Source: Rhyzopertha dominica
Lineage: Eukaryota; Arthropoda; Insecta; Coleoptera; Bostrichidae
DNA length: 64,000 nt
Assembly (NCBI GenBank): GCA_025024175.1
Contig: QCXZ01000137.1
Location: 25,721,327-25,785,326, forward strand
Direction: 5' to 3'
Each line of letters starts with the position of its first letter. The first letter of the stretch is position 1. This document shows, one piece after another, positions 35,425 through 49,084 of the stretch. A model generated the notes under the pieces. The model was not told where the DNA came from, ran no database searches, and saw only the letters and a program-made list of their open reading frames with translations. A program made the position numbers and the translations under genes.

Positions 35425-37145
35425 TACACTGAAAGAAATGATTTGTTCGGTTTACTTTAAATTTAGTATTGTCAACAAATTTGTAGCTATAGCCTCAAAT
35501 AAAAACTTTGTAAAGACAACGAATTATTTTTGTTGCGCAAAATATTTGTTATTAGAAGTAATTTGTTATTAGTAGCAACAAAAACGATATTTGTTAAAAT
35601 AACTTATAATTTATTAATCACAATGTGTTTGTAGTAGTTACAATAACTAATTATTTTGTTGTACGGGCAAGTCATTCGTATTTAGAGCGACTGATGAACT
35701 GTTAGTTCTTCCAACACTCACTATTACTTACATGTACAGATACCTAATATTTATGAAGGCAAATGCACAACATGTTGGTACAATAAGCTATATTTATTAA
35801 TTTTCAATCTGGTTAATTTATAAATGAATACTTACTTACCACTCTGTTCACATTTAATTTCTGAACTGCTGCACATATGCTAATTTCATTGCAAACATGG
35901 TACAATATAATAAAACAAGACTTCATTCATGAAACATTTATTAACTGAAAGAATGTATTGCTGAAAATATAAAAATAAATATTTCTATTAACACAAAACT
36001 TAAAGTTACGTGTCCATTGGCCGTCGTGGATATCAGTAAATTGTAGCGTTGTATGAACATGGACTGGAAACGGGTAAAATAAGCAAAATGGCGCCCAGAA
36101 AACAGCACAAAGTAGGAAGCATTAACTTGCTGGGAAGTAGGAAATAATTCAAAGTAACAAAGGGTATCAAAATCTGGATATTTTTACTAACACGGATGAG
36201 TCCAGTCTAGATCCGGATTACTGTAGCTCTACTATAGAGCATACAAGTAATTAAAAACGCTTCAATTTGAAACTATCCTAAAAACTCATAAGAAATAACA
36301 AAGAATTAATTCTACTTACATTGGAAACCTCTAATTAGATCGGGATTCTGGAAACCCTACGTTTCCAAGACTTCCGCGACTGATGCACCCAGTTAAAACA
36401 AACTTCTTGAATATTGATAAATCCTATTCTACTAATATGCAGCATGAAGCTGCACTGCACGCGTCCGTACTCATGGCAAGTTGTGTGTTGTGCCGCTTTG
36501 CGCAAATCGGGCTGCCGATGCCGACAGAATTGCCAGTATTCTTCAGCAGTACCTATGTCCCCCATTCCCCACACTCGGCAAAATGTCGTCCAGACTGATC
36601 AAATGCAGATTGCTACCGCCATTAGGAACACGCTAAAACCGTCACTGATGGTCGTAGCATACAATCAGATTAACATAACGAACAAAAATTTAATAAAAAT
36701 AAATTCAACTTAGAGCGAGTTCTGCATGAACACATACATTATATTGTTACAACGTTTAATAAATCAAATCTCAAATTCAAAGTTGCCAAATACGAATTCT
36801 TTCTCTTTGGGGATGAATCGCCCAACCTGGCAACAATGAATGGCTTTAGCAGCAGTTTCGGTTATGATCTTATATGGTAATGGCGTGATTTAAATGGTTG
36901 TGATTGGCTGGAAAATGACAACAATTTTTTTTGTGTATGTAACTCATTTAATTTATTAGCTTTAACATATATATTATTTGCGGTAACAAAATTTATCTTG
37001 GTACAGGCAACAATATGATTTTAGTAAATCGAAACAACAAGGAAGCAAATGTATGGTATTTACAACAAATAATTCTTTACTACAACAAATTTGTCCGTAG
37101 CAAACGGAAATTTGTTGTTGTTGACAATCAACTATTTTCAGTGTA
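35425..37145. mobile_element. 1.7 kb element with long imperfect terminal inverted repeats
   Basis: The left end TACACTGAAAGAAATGATTT and the right end, which reads TACACTGAAAATAGTTGATT on the minus strand, begin arms of about 170-200 bases. The arms are rich in ACAACAAA/TTTGTTGT motifs, with shared blocks such as TTGTCAACAA and GAATTATTTTTGTTG / GAATTATTTGTTG. The interior (35650-36960) holds a moderately GC-rich segment at 36340-36610 with overlapping short frames on both strands, none recognised. I find no transposase and no clear target-site duplication. This is a non-autonomous DNA transposon of unknown superfamily. Confidence 0.65.
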
Positions 37146-37208
37146 TTAAAAGTGGACCAAGATAATTGTCGTCAAATTTTAGTTTTGTACAGTTTTTAAA
37201 TATTTAAA

Positions 37209-37925
37209 TACGAGGGTCATGTCAAACTTCCTGCACGCAAAAACACAGCTCACTAACGAAACATGTTTTATTAAAGGCGTTCAGTATAATCCCCTTGCAT
37301 ACCCAAAATATGTTGCTAACGTTTCGACAGTAATGCAATGCCGTTAAATACGCCATTTTTGTAAGGATGTTTCGGCAGTTGGAACGCATGCTGTTGCAGG
37401 GTTTCCATCCTTTCAAGTTAGTAAATCGGATTCTAAGAAATTCTTCCTTCCACTAGAGTAACAGAACGAAATCTAGAGGACTCATGTCAGGGCTGCTCGG
37501 GGGATGTGAGAGAATTTCCTAGCAGTTCTTCTCGAAAATTCTTTCGATTGACACTGCTTTGTGCAGTCACGCCTTGTCATGTGAGGAGATTACGCCGTTG
37601 TCTTTCAAATCTAATTTACATTTTTTGAAACATGCATTTACGTTTTCTACAAAGAAGACAAATACATTTGTCTAGTGGTGGTATTTGTCTATTGATTGTA
37701 TGTCTATGCGGTGTTCTTCCATCATTGTAGCCACAATAGCAGCAGAAGTGTTGTTGGTAGCAGTACCAGGTTCCCAACTATTAACACAACATTTAACACT
37801 AGTCCGACTCTCCAGAACGCTTACTCCATCGACTCACTATACACTATCCACATCCACACACGTCTCCTNGCAAGCTTCTTGTANCTCACCGTGAATTCCG
37901 GCAACCGTTTTGTGTAAAAACGTGT
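37209..37925 (-). mobile_element. Mariner-like element, internally deleted (copy B)
   Basis: It has the same left end as copy A (TACGAGGGTCATGTCAAA) and the same order of pieces on the minus strand. The N-terminal region carries NTSAAIVATMMEEHR. A common junction follows, then DNGVISSHDKA, then EILSHPPSSPDMSPLDFVL (third catalytic block) and a C-terminal tail. The part of the transposase holding the first catalytic Asp is missing, at what looks like the same place as in copy A. Copy A lacks a further 11 bases near the junction. Stops are present, and ambiguous bases lie at 37869 and 37884. Confidence 0.8.
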
Positions 37926-37930
37926 ATCCC

Positions 37931-40239
37931 TGGGTCCCGACCATAAAAATATTATTAATAACTTTTTTCTGTTGCTGTCGTTTTGTGTTTTGTGTGCGGG
38001 TATGTTTAAAAAAACTATCAATGAAAGNAATAAAGAGCTAGTTTTAATTATACTGATGCAGATGATGATTCGACTTACGCAGAGAATATCCTCACCAGCT
38101 TGTTAATATATTAACAAACATTGAGGGTCATGTAGCTTAACCTGTGGTAATTCAAGTTGTATAAAATGATCATACCTTGGAATAATACGTTTCGATTATC
38201 AGCAGAATCCACTTGTTTTGGCATTACTGCTTTTATATAATACATAAATATGAGTTTTTAATAAATGCTTTATATTTCACTGATGACCAATTTATTTTTT
38301 TTAAGTATTTTGGGCAAGTCAGAACATGAATGACTTTGGCAGTTCAAATAGAAAAATTACTTAGCGATGAAAAGTATTAATTAAAAATTAATTTTATGTA
38401 TGCTTTCTTTAAAAATGTCAATTATATTTAGGTAACTGAATAATTTATAATAGAGAAAAAAAACAGAAATTGTTAAATTAACTTTAAGCCACGAACCTGA
38501 GGCAGCGATATACATGATGAGTATACTGTACCTTAAGATATTTCACATTCGTTAGGGATATCGGTTTGTACACCATTAAGTTCTTCTTCTGTTGGATTAG
38601 GTTCTTTAGTACGGACTAGTGCTTCAATCTGAAAGATTTATATCTGTAGGGATTCTGTAGATTTCAGGACACTTACGCAAGTGCTTATTAATAAAAAATT
38701 AAAGCGCCTATTATTATCGTAAGGGTGTAAAGTTTAGCTTACATAAATTGTATACGACTTATAACTGTTTTTAGTGTTCACCAAACTGCCGTTTTAGGCA
38801 AATTTAGGTTTGCAGAAATTTCTTTAGTTGAAAGCGACGAGTTATTATTTATTAACCCGAAATAAAAATAATAATTCCAGTGTAAAAGAAAGAAACAAAA
38901 GATGGACAACAAAGTACAGCTCGAACTCTCTCGATTTAATTGTATTCCGATAAATTGTCTCCGGGTACGTTTGTATAAGTTCCAGCAGTAATTTTTAACT
39001 TTTCTATTGCAGGCATAATAGATATCATATCAAGTTGTTCCTCATTGGAATACGGCATCTTGCAAACTGATTTGTCAGAATTTTGAATTTTGCTTTAATT
39101 TGACAAAACATCTGAAATGAAATGGTATTTGATTTTGAAATAAAAACGTTTTTATTCACAATAAAATTCCCATTCAATGTGACGCCCATACGAAATACAA
39201 AATCATGATTATTTAAAGGTGACGAAGCTTCGTGTTAAAAACTCGTAGTCGTCGTCATGTAAAAGAGCAGAAAATTTGCTGTGAGAAAGTGCTTTTTATG
39301 ACTTTAAAATTAAGGCCATAAAAATAAAAACGAAAATGTCAACTTCCATTGTTTTCAAACATCTCTAAACGGAAAAAGATCATTGTGATTTTGCAACGGA
39401 TGCGCAACTTTGTCGAATTTAAACCTACTGTCTATCACTTATAATAAGCGAGATCCCCAGACATTGTCCAATAAATAATTTTAAATGCATTTTCAACTCG
39501 TACCAAGCGTAAGAGAATCACATCTTTGAATAAATGTATAATAATATGTAATCTGTTAACCGTAAAATATTGATATATTTACAAATGTTGCAAACGAAAA
39601 TATTTATAAGTAGTAGTGTTCGGTTACAAGTTACAAATTCACTCAAGGAGAATGAATATGTCAATTTGTATATTTATAAATAAATACTAAAGCTATTACC
39701 TAGCTATTAGGACGTGACTTAATTTTTTCCTTTCGACTTTATGTTCACAATTTAAGTTTGTATTTCTCTCTTATGTTCGAGTTATAAAGAAGCTTTTAAT
39801 GATTTCTCGTGGTACAGGACCTGCATTGCCCTTAGGTATCTGACAATAGGGCTCCATTTGGCGAAAATGTGATCATCAGTTCATTTGACAAACTTTGTCT
39901 AAGTGCTTCTTAAAAATGAGTTTGGCTGATGCAGAGACCATTAAATTGAATTTTGAGTTATACAAACGTCAGGCGATTATTATGGGATTATTTCTCGAAC
40001 AAATTTGTCTGGAGCCTTTTGGTATTGAGAGCATTTTAGTTGATTGCACGTGCCAAATCTGTCCTCTGTCTCCACTATTACGTCACCTTCGCGAACCGCG
40101 GTAACGAGCAATGCCCATGGGCTAGGCTAACCTAGTTTATTGGGCTATCGTTTTTCTTGAATTGGAATCACCTTGTATAGTACAACTCTGGAGTTGATAT
40201 TTCTATCAGTTTTATAACATTTTGTTCCATTTAAATAGT
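37931..40239. other. AT-rich interval without a recognisable gene
   Basis: No repeats or domain-bearing frames were seen. An ambiguous base is at 38028. The 39895-40104 plus frame is unremarkable. Confidence 0.4.
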
Positions 40240-40640
40240 TTATAACATATTTCCTCGTTTTTACAGTGTCATTGTAGTAGCCACTGAATGAACGAGAACG
40301 ATAAACAAAGTGTTCCAAGAAAATAAGCTCGGCACTCGCAGCGTATCAACACCATTGTCGTCGCCACGCGTTCTTTCATACACATCCCATCTGTGACGGA
40401 GCAGCTGCTTGGCATCTTGGGGGGGTTTTGGTCGCGTGCCTCTTATCACCCCAACCACTAGTTTTATCGGGATCCGTTTCGGTCCCAGTTAATGAGTTTC
40501 TTGCTCCTCGGCCGCGAGGACCGCGGAACATTTAATTTATTCAAGAATCTTATTATACCTGCCCGAATTATTTAACATTGTTATTATAAATCGTCTCGGG
40601 GTTCGCCGCTGACTGATCAAAATGCATAAATTAAAGCCCT
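40240..40640. other. GC/CpG-richer block with a short minus frame
   Basis: Contains CCTCGGCCGCGAGGACCGCG at about 40507 and many CpG. A 65-codon minus frame at 40261-40458 reads VIRGTRPKPPQDAKQLL and LRHRWDVYERTRGDD in its better-looking part. It has no known domain; it could be a 5' exon or chance. Block type as for 34.9 kb: a possible regulatory or exon-containing region. Confidence 0.25.
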
Positions 40641-42881
40641 GTTACATAATAAACTTATTTCGTAACGTGCGCAGTTGTAGAGCACTTCGATATTATAAGA
40701 ATGCGTTCTAACCAAGGTCGTAACTGAACATGATACTTGTGTTTGTCATTACGCCGACATTTGAGTCATTAGCGTGAGCGTGACCGTAGTTTTTGTAGTG
40801 AAACTGTTTTTAACAAGCGACATTGTTTCCCGGCTTTGTTGGTGTCGTGTCTAGTGTTGTCGAACATACTCATGATATTGATAAAAGCCGTAACGTGGTA
40901 GATTTTACATTTTATCGAAGGATTGGAAACCACCAGAAAATAAATATATGCCGCGATAAAAGTTAAAATTATCAATGTTATTTTCACTAAAAATCACTCT
41001 CGTATAAAGACAATTAAAAACTAGATTTTATAATATTCTTTGTAAAATTAAATACTTTAGAATTAAAGTTCACCTAAAGATATACCGTGTTTTCGATCCA
41101 ATCCGGTATTGACAGAACTCCAACTCTTTTAAACATCCAATTGCCTGTTCCTAATCTGCATATTAAGCTAATATTAACGTGTTTTAGTAGTTATTGAACC
41201 CTTTTTATTGTACGTTATGTTGACTTTAATTGGGATATGGTTCTTTAAAACCGTTATAATCAGACTATTCTAATATTTGAACATTTCGGCCCTGGCTTGG
41301 CTTTTTTGAACATTTATTTTCTATTTTTATATACCTATACACTCGAAGGGTTCTAAAAACATATTAAAACATGTACATGTACATTGTACAAACATATTTA
41401 TAAAAATAGATGTAAATACCTCAAAAGGAGCCCATATAAGTGCAATGGTATTAAATTATTCAATATTAAAAAACAGAACACGTTTGAGGAATTTTTAGAA
41501 AAGAATTCAGTTATGGTCTCGGTTGTGGTCATGGTTTTTTGCTTTGTGCAGACAGCAAGCCTCGGTCTTGCTTCAGCTCTTCAGGTCTTCATAAAGGTGT
41601 CCTGATTAGAACGTCTGACGTAGTGTTTAGATCATGCCTTTCTGGGGATGTCTCTTGTTATGTATAATATCTTGTTTCATCTCTTTTAAAGGGGTGAGTA
41701 TTGTCATAAGAATGACGGTTTGAAAACAACAGTTAGGGCATTTAGTAGGGTTTGAAACCATCCCGAAAGTTGCTGATATAAATCTGATTAAATGCACATT
41801 TAAAAAGTATATATATATTTGATGTCTCCACTCTCTCTACAACGACATTCATTGCTTAGCTTTACTTTGATTTGTACAGGTGAGATAGAATGCTGCAATG
41901 ACCAATTCTTATGCGACTGAAGGTCGAGGTGATTTAAGCGTAGGATTTGTATAAATTATGTGTTTTTTGTGGATTTTGAGTTAAGTCAGTTTATAATGTT
42001 CTTTTAACTTGTCCAGTTTTTCTCCATCTTCTTTCCCATTTCTTCCAAACATGATATTATAAAAAGTTCGTTAATTTAAATTTGATTAATAGGTGACAGG
42101 AAGGTACGTGATTGTCAGTGCGTTGTTGTGTATAAAAAAATCATGTCAGGATGGTGATCATATATTTATGAATTTTTTTTTTATTTCTATACGGCTGTTT
42201 ATGCATTTTTTCTTTTTGTGTATGTACCGTTTTCAAAATGTTGCGTTTGTATATGTTAAATTCGGTACATATTATAATCGTTGTGTTTTGGTATCTCATT
42301 TCGTGAGACAGTTCTTTCTTTGTGATTATTTAAGTTTGTAATCGCATTATTTAAGTATTTGTGATCATTAATAGTTTCTTGTAGGTATTGCAAGGTTTGT
42401 CTTATATAAGATTTATTACGCTATTAAAAATTATAAGTCAAAAAGCAAAGCCAATGTGGCTGCTGGGAGGAAAGTGTTATGCAAACATTGTACTAGGCAT
42501 TTTGTACCAAAGTTAAGCGTTTATTGCAAGTAATGATTGTTAAGTTTTATTTTTGTTGCATTATGAAGTTTAACGCAGAGTATTAATAATTAAAAAAATA
42601 ACTATAATCGTGCGTCGATCACAAAAAGCATCATGGAAATTCGTACCGACGCTGTTTGACATTTGCTTCCAACCGCTACTTTAAAATCAGTTGATCTGAC
42701 TATCCTATAGGAATTTGTGACAGAGACAATAACATTTTTCTTTTACATCACAATTTTCTACAGGTGTAAATAAAAATTCGCTTCATATAAATATAAAATA
42801 CAAATGTACGACATTATTTCATTTATTCAAAATTCCCGTCACTTGCACTATTTTTAAGTTTATGACACTCTTTCAGACACT
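40641..42881. other. AT-rich interval without a recognisable gene
   Basis: No features seen. Confidence 0.4.
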
Positions 42882-43008
42882 AGGGCCAACCTCTTTTCTT
42901 TGTTAAAACTGATGTTAGCTAAAATCAAACCACTAACCATGATGAGGCATGTGATTGGTTTAGATTTTAATTACAGCGTTTATTTTAGTTTAAAATAGAG
43001 GTGGCATA
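42882..43008. repeat. Palindromic MITE of about 125 bp
   Basis: CCAACCTCTTTTCTTTGTTA at the left pairs with a minus-strand GCCACCTCTATTTTAAACTA at the right. Pairing continues inward through AAAATCAAACCA and AAAATCTAAACCA, so nearly the whole unit folds back on itself. The size and structure suggest a MITE. No target-site duplication was identified. Confidence 0.6.
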
Positions 43009-46000
43009 CCGAACATTATTAAGGTAACATCTAACAACTAAGGTAACATCCATAGCACTCTGTAAATCCTAATGTCACTACTATTGTCGCTGTTTTACGA
43101 CGAGTCAAATAATCTGAGAATGTAAGTTTTGAAATCTAAATCAAGTGCTGACTATATAAGCGAATATTATTCTAGTGCCGCTGCAATTATCAGCAACTTA
43201 TTGTATACTTTTGCTTAAGGAAATTGCGAACAACGTTATTCGTCATTTGCCTAGCACGGTAGAAGTTAATAAAACATATGTACAAAATATACAAAATGGT
43301 CATAAATCAATATCCACTTCGAAAAAATTGTGAAATGCTCTTTTATCCTTTATATTATTATCTTGAAAGTAGTACATGCAGTGGCTCATTTGTTACCTTA
43401 CGTAGTAAGTTTTATTAATTACTTACTACTGTAGAGCAAAAACTATTGCTATATTTTAAACTATTTTTATAATGTTAACAAGACTTTTGTTTAATCGGTT
43501 ACCCGGAAAGTAATATGCTGTACGGTACTACGTAGGGGTGACGTTGACCCCGTTATCTATGTTCTCCCTAATTTTGATGGTACAGTATGCGATATAAATC
43601 ATTTACGTATTATCGACATAAATAAAATCGTAATGTTAGAGAAGTTCTATAAACAAGGGCACAGTGTAGTAAATAAAAAAAATACTGTGTGTAAATAAAA
43701 CACTAGTAATTACAATCGGTAGCAGTTAAGTGATTTATTTTCATATCGCTTTCATACAGAAAAAAATATGTAAGAGGTTTCAAAGTAAAATCTGACACTC
43801 TGAATAAGGACTATACACTTACCTCACATTTAAATATTTGGTTGAAATTTTCTTGTTCAAGTTCAAGGTCTTAACATAAATAGCTTCAAAGGTACTAACC
43901 GTTGCGTAACCTTGACTCCTTTCCTTACCCTGTACAAATTACTGAATGGGATGTTTATTTTGTGGTTTAGCGCGAACTGATCTTAAAATGTCAGGTTGTA
44001 TAGTAAATCAGTGAAGGACATCTATTTCCTGTGTAAATGAGAGCAGCGAAAGCTGAAGAATTGTACGAGAATTGCTCTGCGAAAGTATCGAAGCATCATT
44101 TATCGGCTACTGCTCTTGTTATTTCTTGTTATTCCATCCCAGTGTAAATAAGGTTATGTCAAGCTATTCGTTTAAGTGCATTTGTATGTACAGTTCCAGT
44201 TTGTTGTGTTGCTCTTCATCTTGCAGAAAAATTTAAAATTGCTTTATGAAGCTTAAATGTAGCATTAAAAAATAATACAAAAATATCATGGATTCGATTG
44301 TTTAAAATATCTCCATAAATCCAAACGAGAAAGTTACAACCCAGTATATTTGAACACGCAATCCTTTTTTGACAAATGCGCTTCCATTTACGCGAACATT
44401 TTTTTGAGATCCTCTAAACTGTCCGTATTATTATGATGGCGGATGATGTCAAAGAGGTGACATAACTTTACGGCAGTCATGTGCTTGATTTTCTGCACTG
44501 CACTACATCAAATCCGATTTAGGTTCCTTAACATCTGTTATCATTATAAATATTATATACAGTAAAAGACATTTGTATTTTGATTCATCATTTGGGATAA
44601 TTGTAGCCATATTGAATGAATACTTATATTTCGCGGTAATTTCTTGTAAAGCTCTTACTTTTTACAATGTTTCTCTCGAAGCGACAATAATTTAGTTTAG
44701 TTAATGTTCAGTACTACGTATTATAACAACGAAAAGGCGAAATCCAATAATCATCAGATGTATAGGTAGAATCATCCCCGTTACCTGTTACTGTACTTCC
44801 AACTTTTAGTTAATGGATTTGTTGAGATACTAGTAGTTATTTCTTTGTTGTTTTAGACGAAACTATTAATTATGACAGTACAGATTACTTTTTGTGATAT
44901 AAGCTGTTATTTTTCATAGGTAAATACATAATCACCGGATAGAGATCATCCGGCTTTACTCATATTTATTAACCGTTTAATGCAAGTGATTCACTGATTG
45001 CGTATGCTTATTAAAAAGGTGCATTTTATAGTGTGATTTTGCCAATGAGAGTATAATTTAGTTAAAAACGATATTTGCAGTTTGCTTTCTATTATTTATG
45101 TTTTCCTATTTATCTTTGCTATTATTTTATAAACAGTTTTGTAGTCAATGTAACTGCGACATTTATGTTATAGTTAGATATTGCTTTTTTTGTCTTTTTT
45201 GAGCAATATCAAATGCTTTGCTGGATCTGGATGGTGTAAAATTTTGATTGTTTTTATTTACTTGCTTTAATGTATTCCATTCATTTGTCGTTATTATTAA
45301 ACATTTTGCTACATACGTTCTGGGAAGTATCAGTTTTTTATTTCAGTTACATACAGTTACATAATTTTCATCCTTGTCATACTTTTAATGACACCTTTCT
45401 GTCTTATTAAACAACATACAATTGTTTTCTGTGTATCTGCTATTGGAAAAGTTCTTTTTTAGCTCTGGCACATTTGTTCATTACTTATTCTCATGAGTCT
45501 TATATATTAATTTTTATATTTTCGTATAGGATCCAAAACCATAAAAAGGAGCACTATCAGAAGTTGTAGTTAGTTGTTCTATTCGATCTGGATAAAACAA
45601 AATTTAGACCAGAGCTATTACTTATTGTGGTCTTTGAAGTAAGTATTTTAATGAAAACTACTAGGTCTGTTGAAAGGTCTGGCACTAAAAAGTGCACAAA
45701 AAATATAGTACCTCACCAGGCCTGTAGATCTGCTCTACCTGTCTACCTGTTGCTACTTGAATACCTTCAAACGCCATATAAAATGTGGTTTTAGGTGTAT
45801 AAAAACCTTCAGTGTACGTTTTTTTTATAAGTACAAATAAATGGATTGAACAGGTGTTCTTTATAGTTGTCAGATAGTTTAATAATGCTTTGTCAATAAT
45901 TTGTGCATATTTTGTGCAAATGAGTAACTTAGAAATGTGTGCTTTTTTCTATGCGCAATTTTCGTGTGTCCATCTTTCGATTACCAAAAAAGCAAATAGC

Positions 46001-47411
46001 ATTAAATTGGTTGCCACTAAAAGGTCGCGTAACCATGTTAGACATTCAGTACTGTAAAAGCGATACGCTAAACTTATATATTTTTTGCAAGTTACTTTGT
46101 ATCTATAGATAGCAGCGAATAACACATGAAATAACACAGTTCGTCAAAGTTTAGTTACTTAGCATTATTTTGTAATAAAAGTTTTTGGAACTATTAGGAA
46201 ACAACATCTAAAAGCAGTATGGATTTAACCTCCCCGGTCTATAATTAAGGGATGGATAGGGTAGCTGTTTTCGGGACAATCACCTATATAACAAACTCTA
46301 AAAACATCTGTTGTGTATCGGCCAGTGGTAACAACCTGTCGCCCTCACCTGGCTTCTAATAGCTGGCAGCTGCCTTGAGTGCACATGGTTCCGTTCCTTC
46401 CGCTTTTAACACAAGTTTGTTACACGAGTAGCACACCGGCATTAATTTTAGAAGCCTTATATATATGTACGTTTATATTGTAAAGAAGAGAAGAGTAAGA
46501 AATACGAATAATTACAGAGTTCGCTAGACTGGCTGTGCATCAAAATGCGAGTCAACATGTTTAATGCTTGAATACATAGTTTGTTTTATTTCAAATGCAA
46601 TATCAAACAGTATGGTTTCATTGGCAGCAACTGTTTTGTTTGCTTTAACTATAGACGTTCATAGAACAAGGCATATGAGATAAACATATCGATTAGATTT
46701 GACCTCACCAACTTGGTTAACGCGTTTCCGTACGTTTTCTTTTTCTTTTTGTGGCGCAACAGTGAACTTAAGGATACCCTCACAACCCTAGTATTTTACA
46801 GACTCGTTATTTTAACGGATTTTTTTAAAACAGTGATTGTGCATGTTAGTGAACAATTGCTTCAAATTGGATGTGCATGCAATTTACTGCCCACTATCAT
46901 AAAGATTGCATCAAAGCCGGTACCATCAGTGCACTTACGTAGGTAGGCTGAATAGATTTTACGAGACAATAATACTAAATCAACTTTACTTTTTTACTGT
47001 AGGACCTTATTGCTTGCAGTCGGGTTGTTTTCGTTTGCATTTATAACCCAATTTAGCTTCCCACACTTCGCAGGTTTTACATGTCATTCTTTTTCCATTA
47101 TTGTTGCTGCATCAGACTTTTCTGTAAAAGTAATTAGATTAATGTGGTAAACCCATATTTTCAACGATTTACTTCAAACGAGTAATCTGATCTAAATGTA
47201 TTTTGTTTATTTAGACACGGGCTTTATTGCTAGAGCGATTTAAACAAAGTTTGCGGAATGAGGTTTTTCGTTATATTCTTTAAGTTTATGTAATCCGCGT
47301 TTTGATTAATTCCTCGAATAATTGGGGTTTGCGGGGTAAACTTATTCCTTTTTAAAGGAAGCGCTATATATAAGCACCCCAATATGCTTTTTAGGCGATA
47401 CGATACTCAAC
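43009..47411. other. AT-rich interval without a recognisable gene
   Basis: A small direct repeat AAGGTAACATC occurs at about 43020 and 43041. A CCGGAT...ATCCGG hairpin is at about 44937-44955. An E-box-bearing GC-richer stretch (CACCTG, CAGCTG) lies at 46325-46390. No gene was recognised. Confidence 0.4.
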
Positions 47412-47671
47412 CAGCGGCGTGCCCAGATATTTTATCTGCAGGGGGGTTGACGACTACACGCCTGCGGAGGGAATAAAAACTTCAATTAAACATATCTTTT
47501 ATCAATTTTTGACTTTTAATATCTTAGTTATTCGTCCTGAAATTAAAAAACTAAGACAAAAAGTGTTTATTTTTTATTTTAATTAGTTCTGCCTGTCTTC
47601 ATGGGTCTTGAAGGGGTGGGGGTGAGGTTCTAACCTTCTAACCCTGACCCCTCCCCCTGGGCATGTCACTG
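47412..47671. mobile_element. hAT-type MITE with 8 bp target-site duplication
   Basis: The ends CAGCGGCGTGCCCAG and (minus strand) CAGTGACATGCCCAG are matching terminal inverted repeats with the CA-G start typical of hAT elements. The 8-base flanks TACTCAAC (left) and AACTAAAC (right) match at 6 of 8 positions, the duplication length expected of hAT. Subterminal G-runs (GGGGGG left, CCCCTCCCCC right) are also inverted. At 260 bp it encodes nothing and needs a transposase in trans. Confidence 0.75.
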
Positions 47672-49084
47672 AACTAAACAGTTTTCAAGATATCCTTTTA
47701 TTTTTCCTCCACTGAAGTTCATTTGAATGAAAATGGTTTAGGATCAAAAGCGCCTTATTTTCACAGAAGAGAACTGAAGCAGCTATCATATTCCCTCAGA
47801 TTCAATGTGACAAAATGACAAAAAATTTAATTGACAGATTAACAGATTTTTTTACCAATGTTACGATAATTACCTGTATATCAATGGGAGGAAAAACAAG
47901 GTTATTAATATTAAGTGTCCTGCACGTGCACTGATGCGCACGTTCATCGAGACTATGTCCAAAATTATATGATTTCATGTACTTTTTTAATTGGTCTACT
48001 ATTTACCCAACACGAGATGTATACACAAAACCTATACTTACTTGTGATTTTATAAATTTGTTTACGTTATGTATTTCCCGTATAATTAAATTCGTTAATG
48101 TTATAACTTTAGTACCTATCAGCTCATGTTTAATTTTTTTAAGATTCTCATGAAAGCAGATAGTTTATGATTATTTGCTAAATCAGTAAAAACACGTGCG
48201 TTTGCTTCCTAACAATCGCAAAGCCTACAAACGTTTGTAAAAAGAAATGCAGTAATGGGTCATCAATCAACTGAACCGCTACGGCTTGCGAGAGTTTTAT
48301 TATGGATCTAATCATGCTATTCGCTGATTTGTTGTCCAGGTTCAGTTAATGATGATAAATTCTCTTAATTACAACAAGTTTTTATAATTACTATCGAAAA
48401 CGCCACGCCTCAACAGATGTCTCAAAATGTGAACAATAAAGCTAATGTTTGACATTTAATACTTGAATTTTAAATGTATATACGTTTGTTGTACCAATAA
48501 TTATCTTGAGTTTTTCACTAATGCATTCTTGCATTTTGTGAACAGGCTCAAGACAGATTTTTAATTCAACCGCTTCCTACATATGTTGTTGGCTTAATAG
48601 ACACGTCAACGACTAAGATTATTAATGATCTGTACATTAGTTTACGAACGTTAGTTTCTTTTAAGTTGTACGAGATAAATTTGAACGAAATTGGTTGGTG
48701 ACATCTTAACATTATGTTGTTTTTAATATTAGTAGTCTTATTGGAGCTCATTTCAGACAGGAAATTTTCATCTATTGCAGTTGTTAGCGGAACCTCTAGA
48801 AAACAGAAAAATGGTAATTGGATTGTATTATATCTTTGTCAAGAAATAGATGAACATGAATTGTATCTCAAAATAAGAAATATGTACACATTTAAAGATC
48901 TAATTTGTAAGTAACATATATTTTATCATAAGGATATCAACGTGATGGAAAATCCAGCGAATAGAAAAATAAAGATTACATTTATTTATTTACTTTCGCA
49001 TGGTATAATATTTCTTTGTTGTTAAATTTTCAATTAGAAGAAGTTATTTATTGATTATTTGTAGAAGTAATTGAATTTTCCAGT
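47672..49084. other. AT-rich interval without a recognisable gene
   Basis: An imperfect inverted pair CATCAATCAACTGAACC / GGTTCAGTTAATGATG is at about 48260-48355. Otherwise nothing was seen. Confidence 0.4.
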
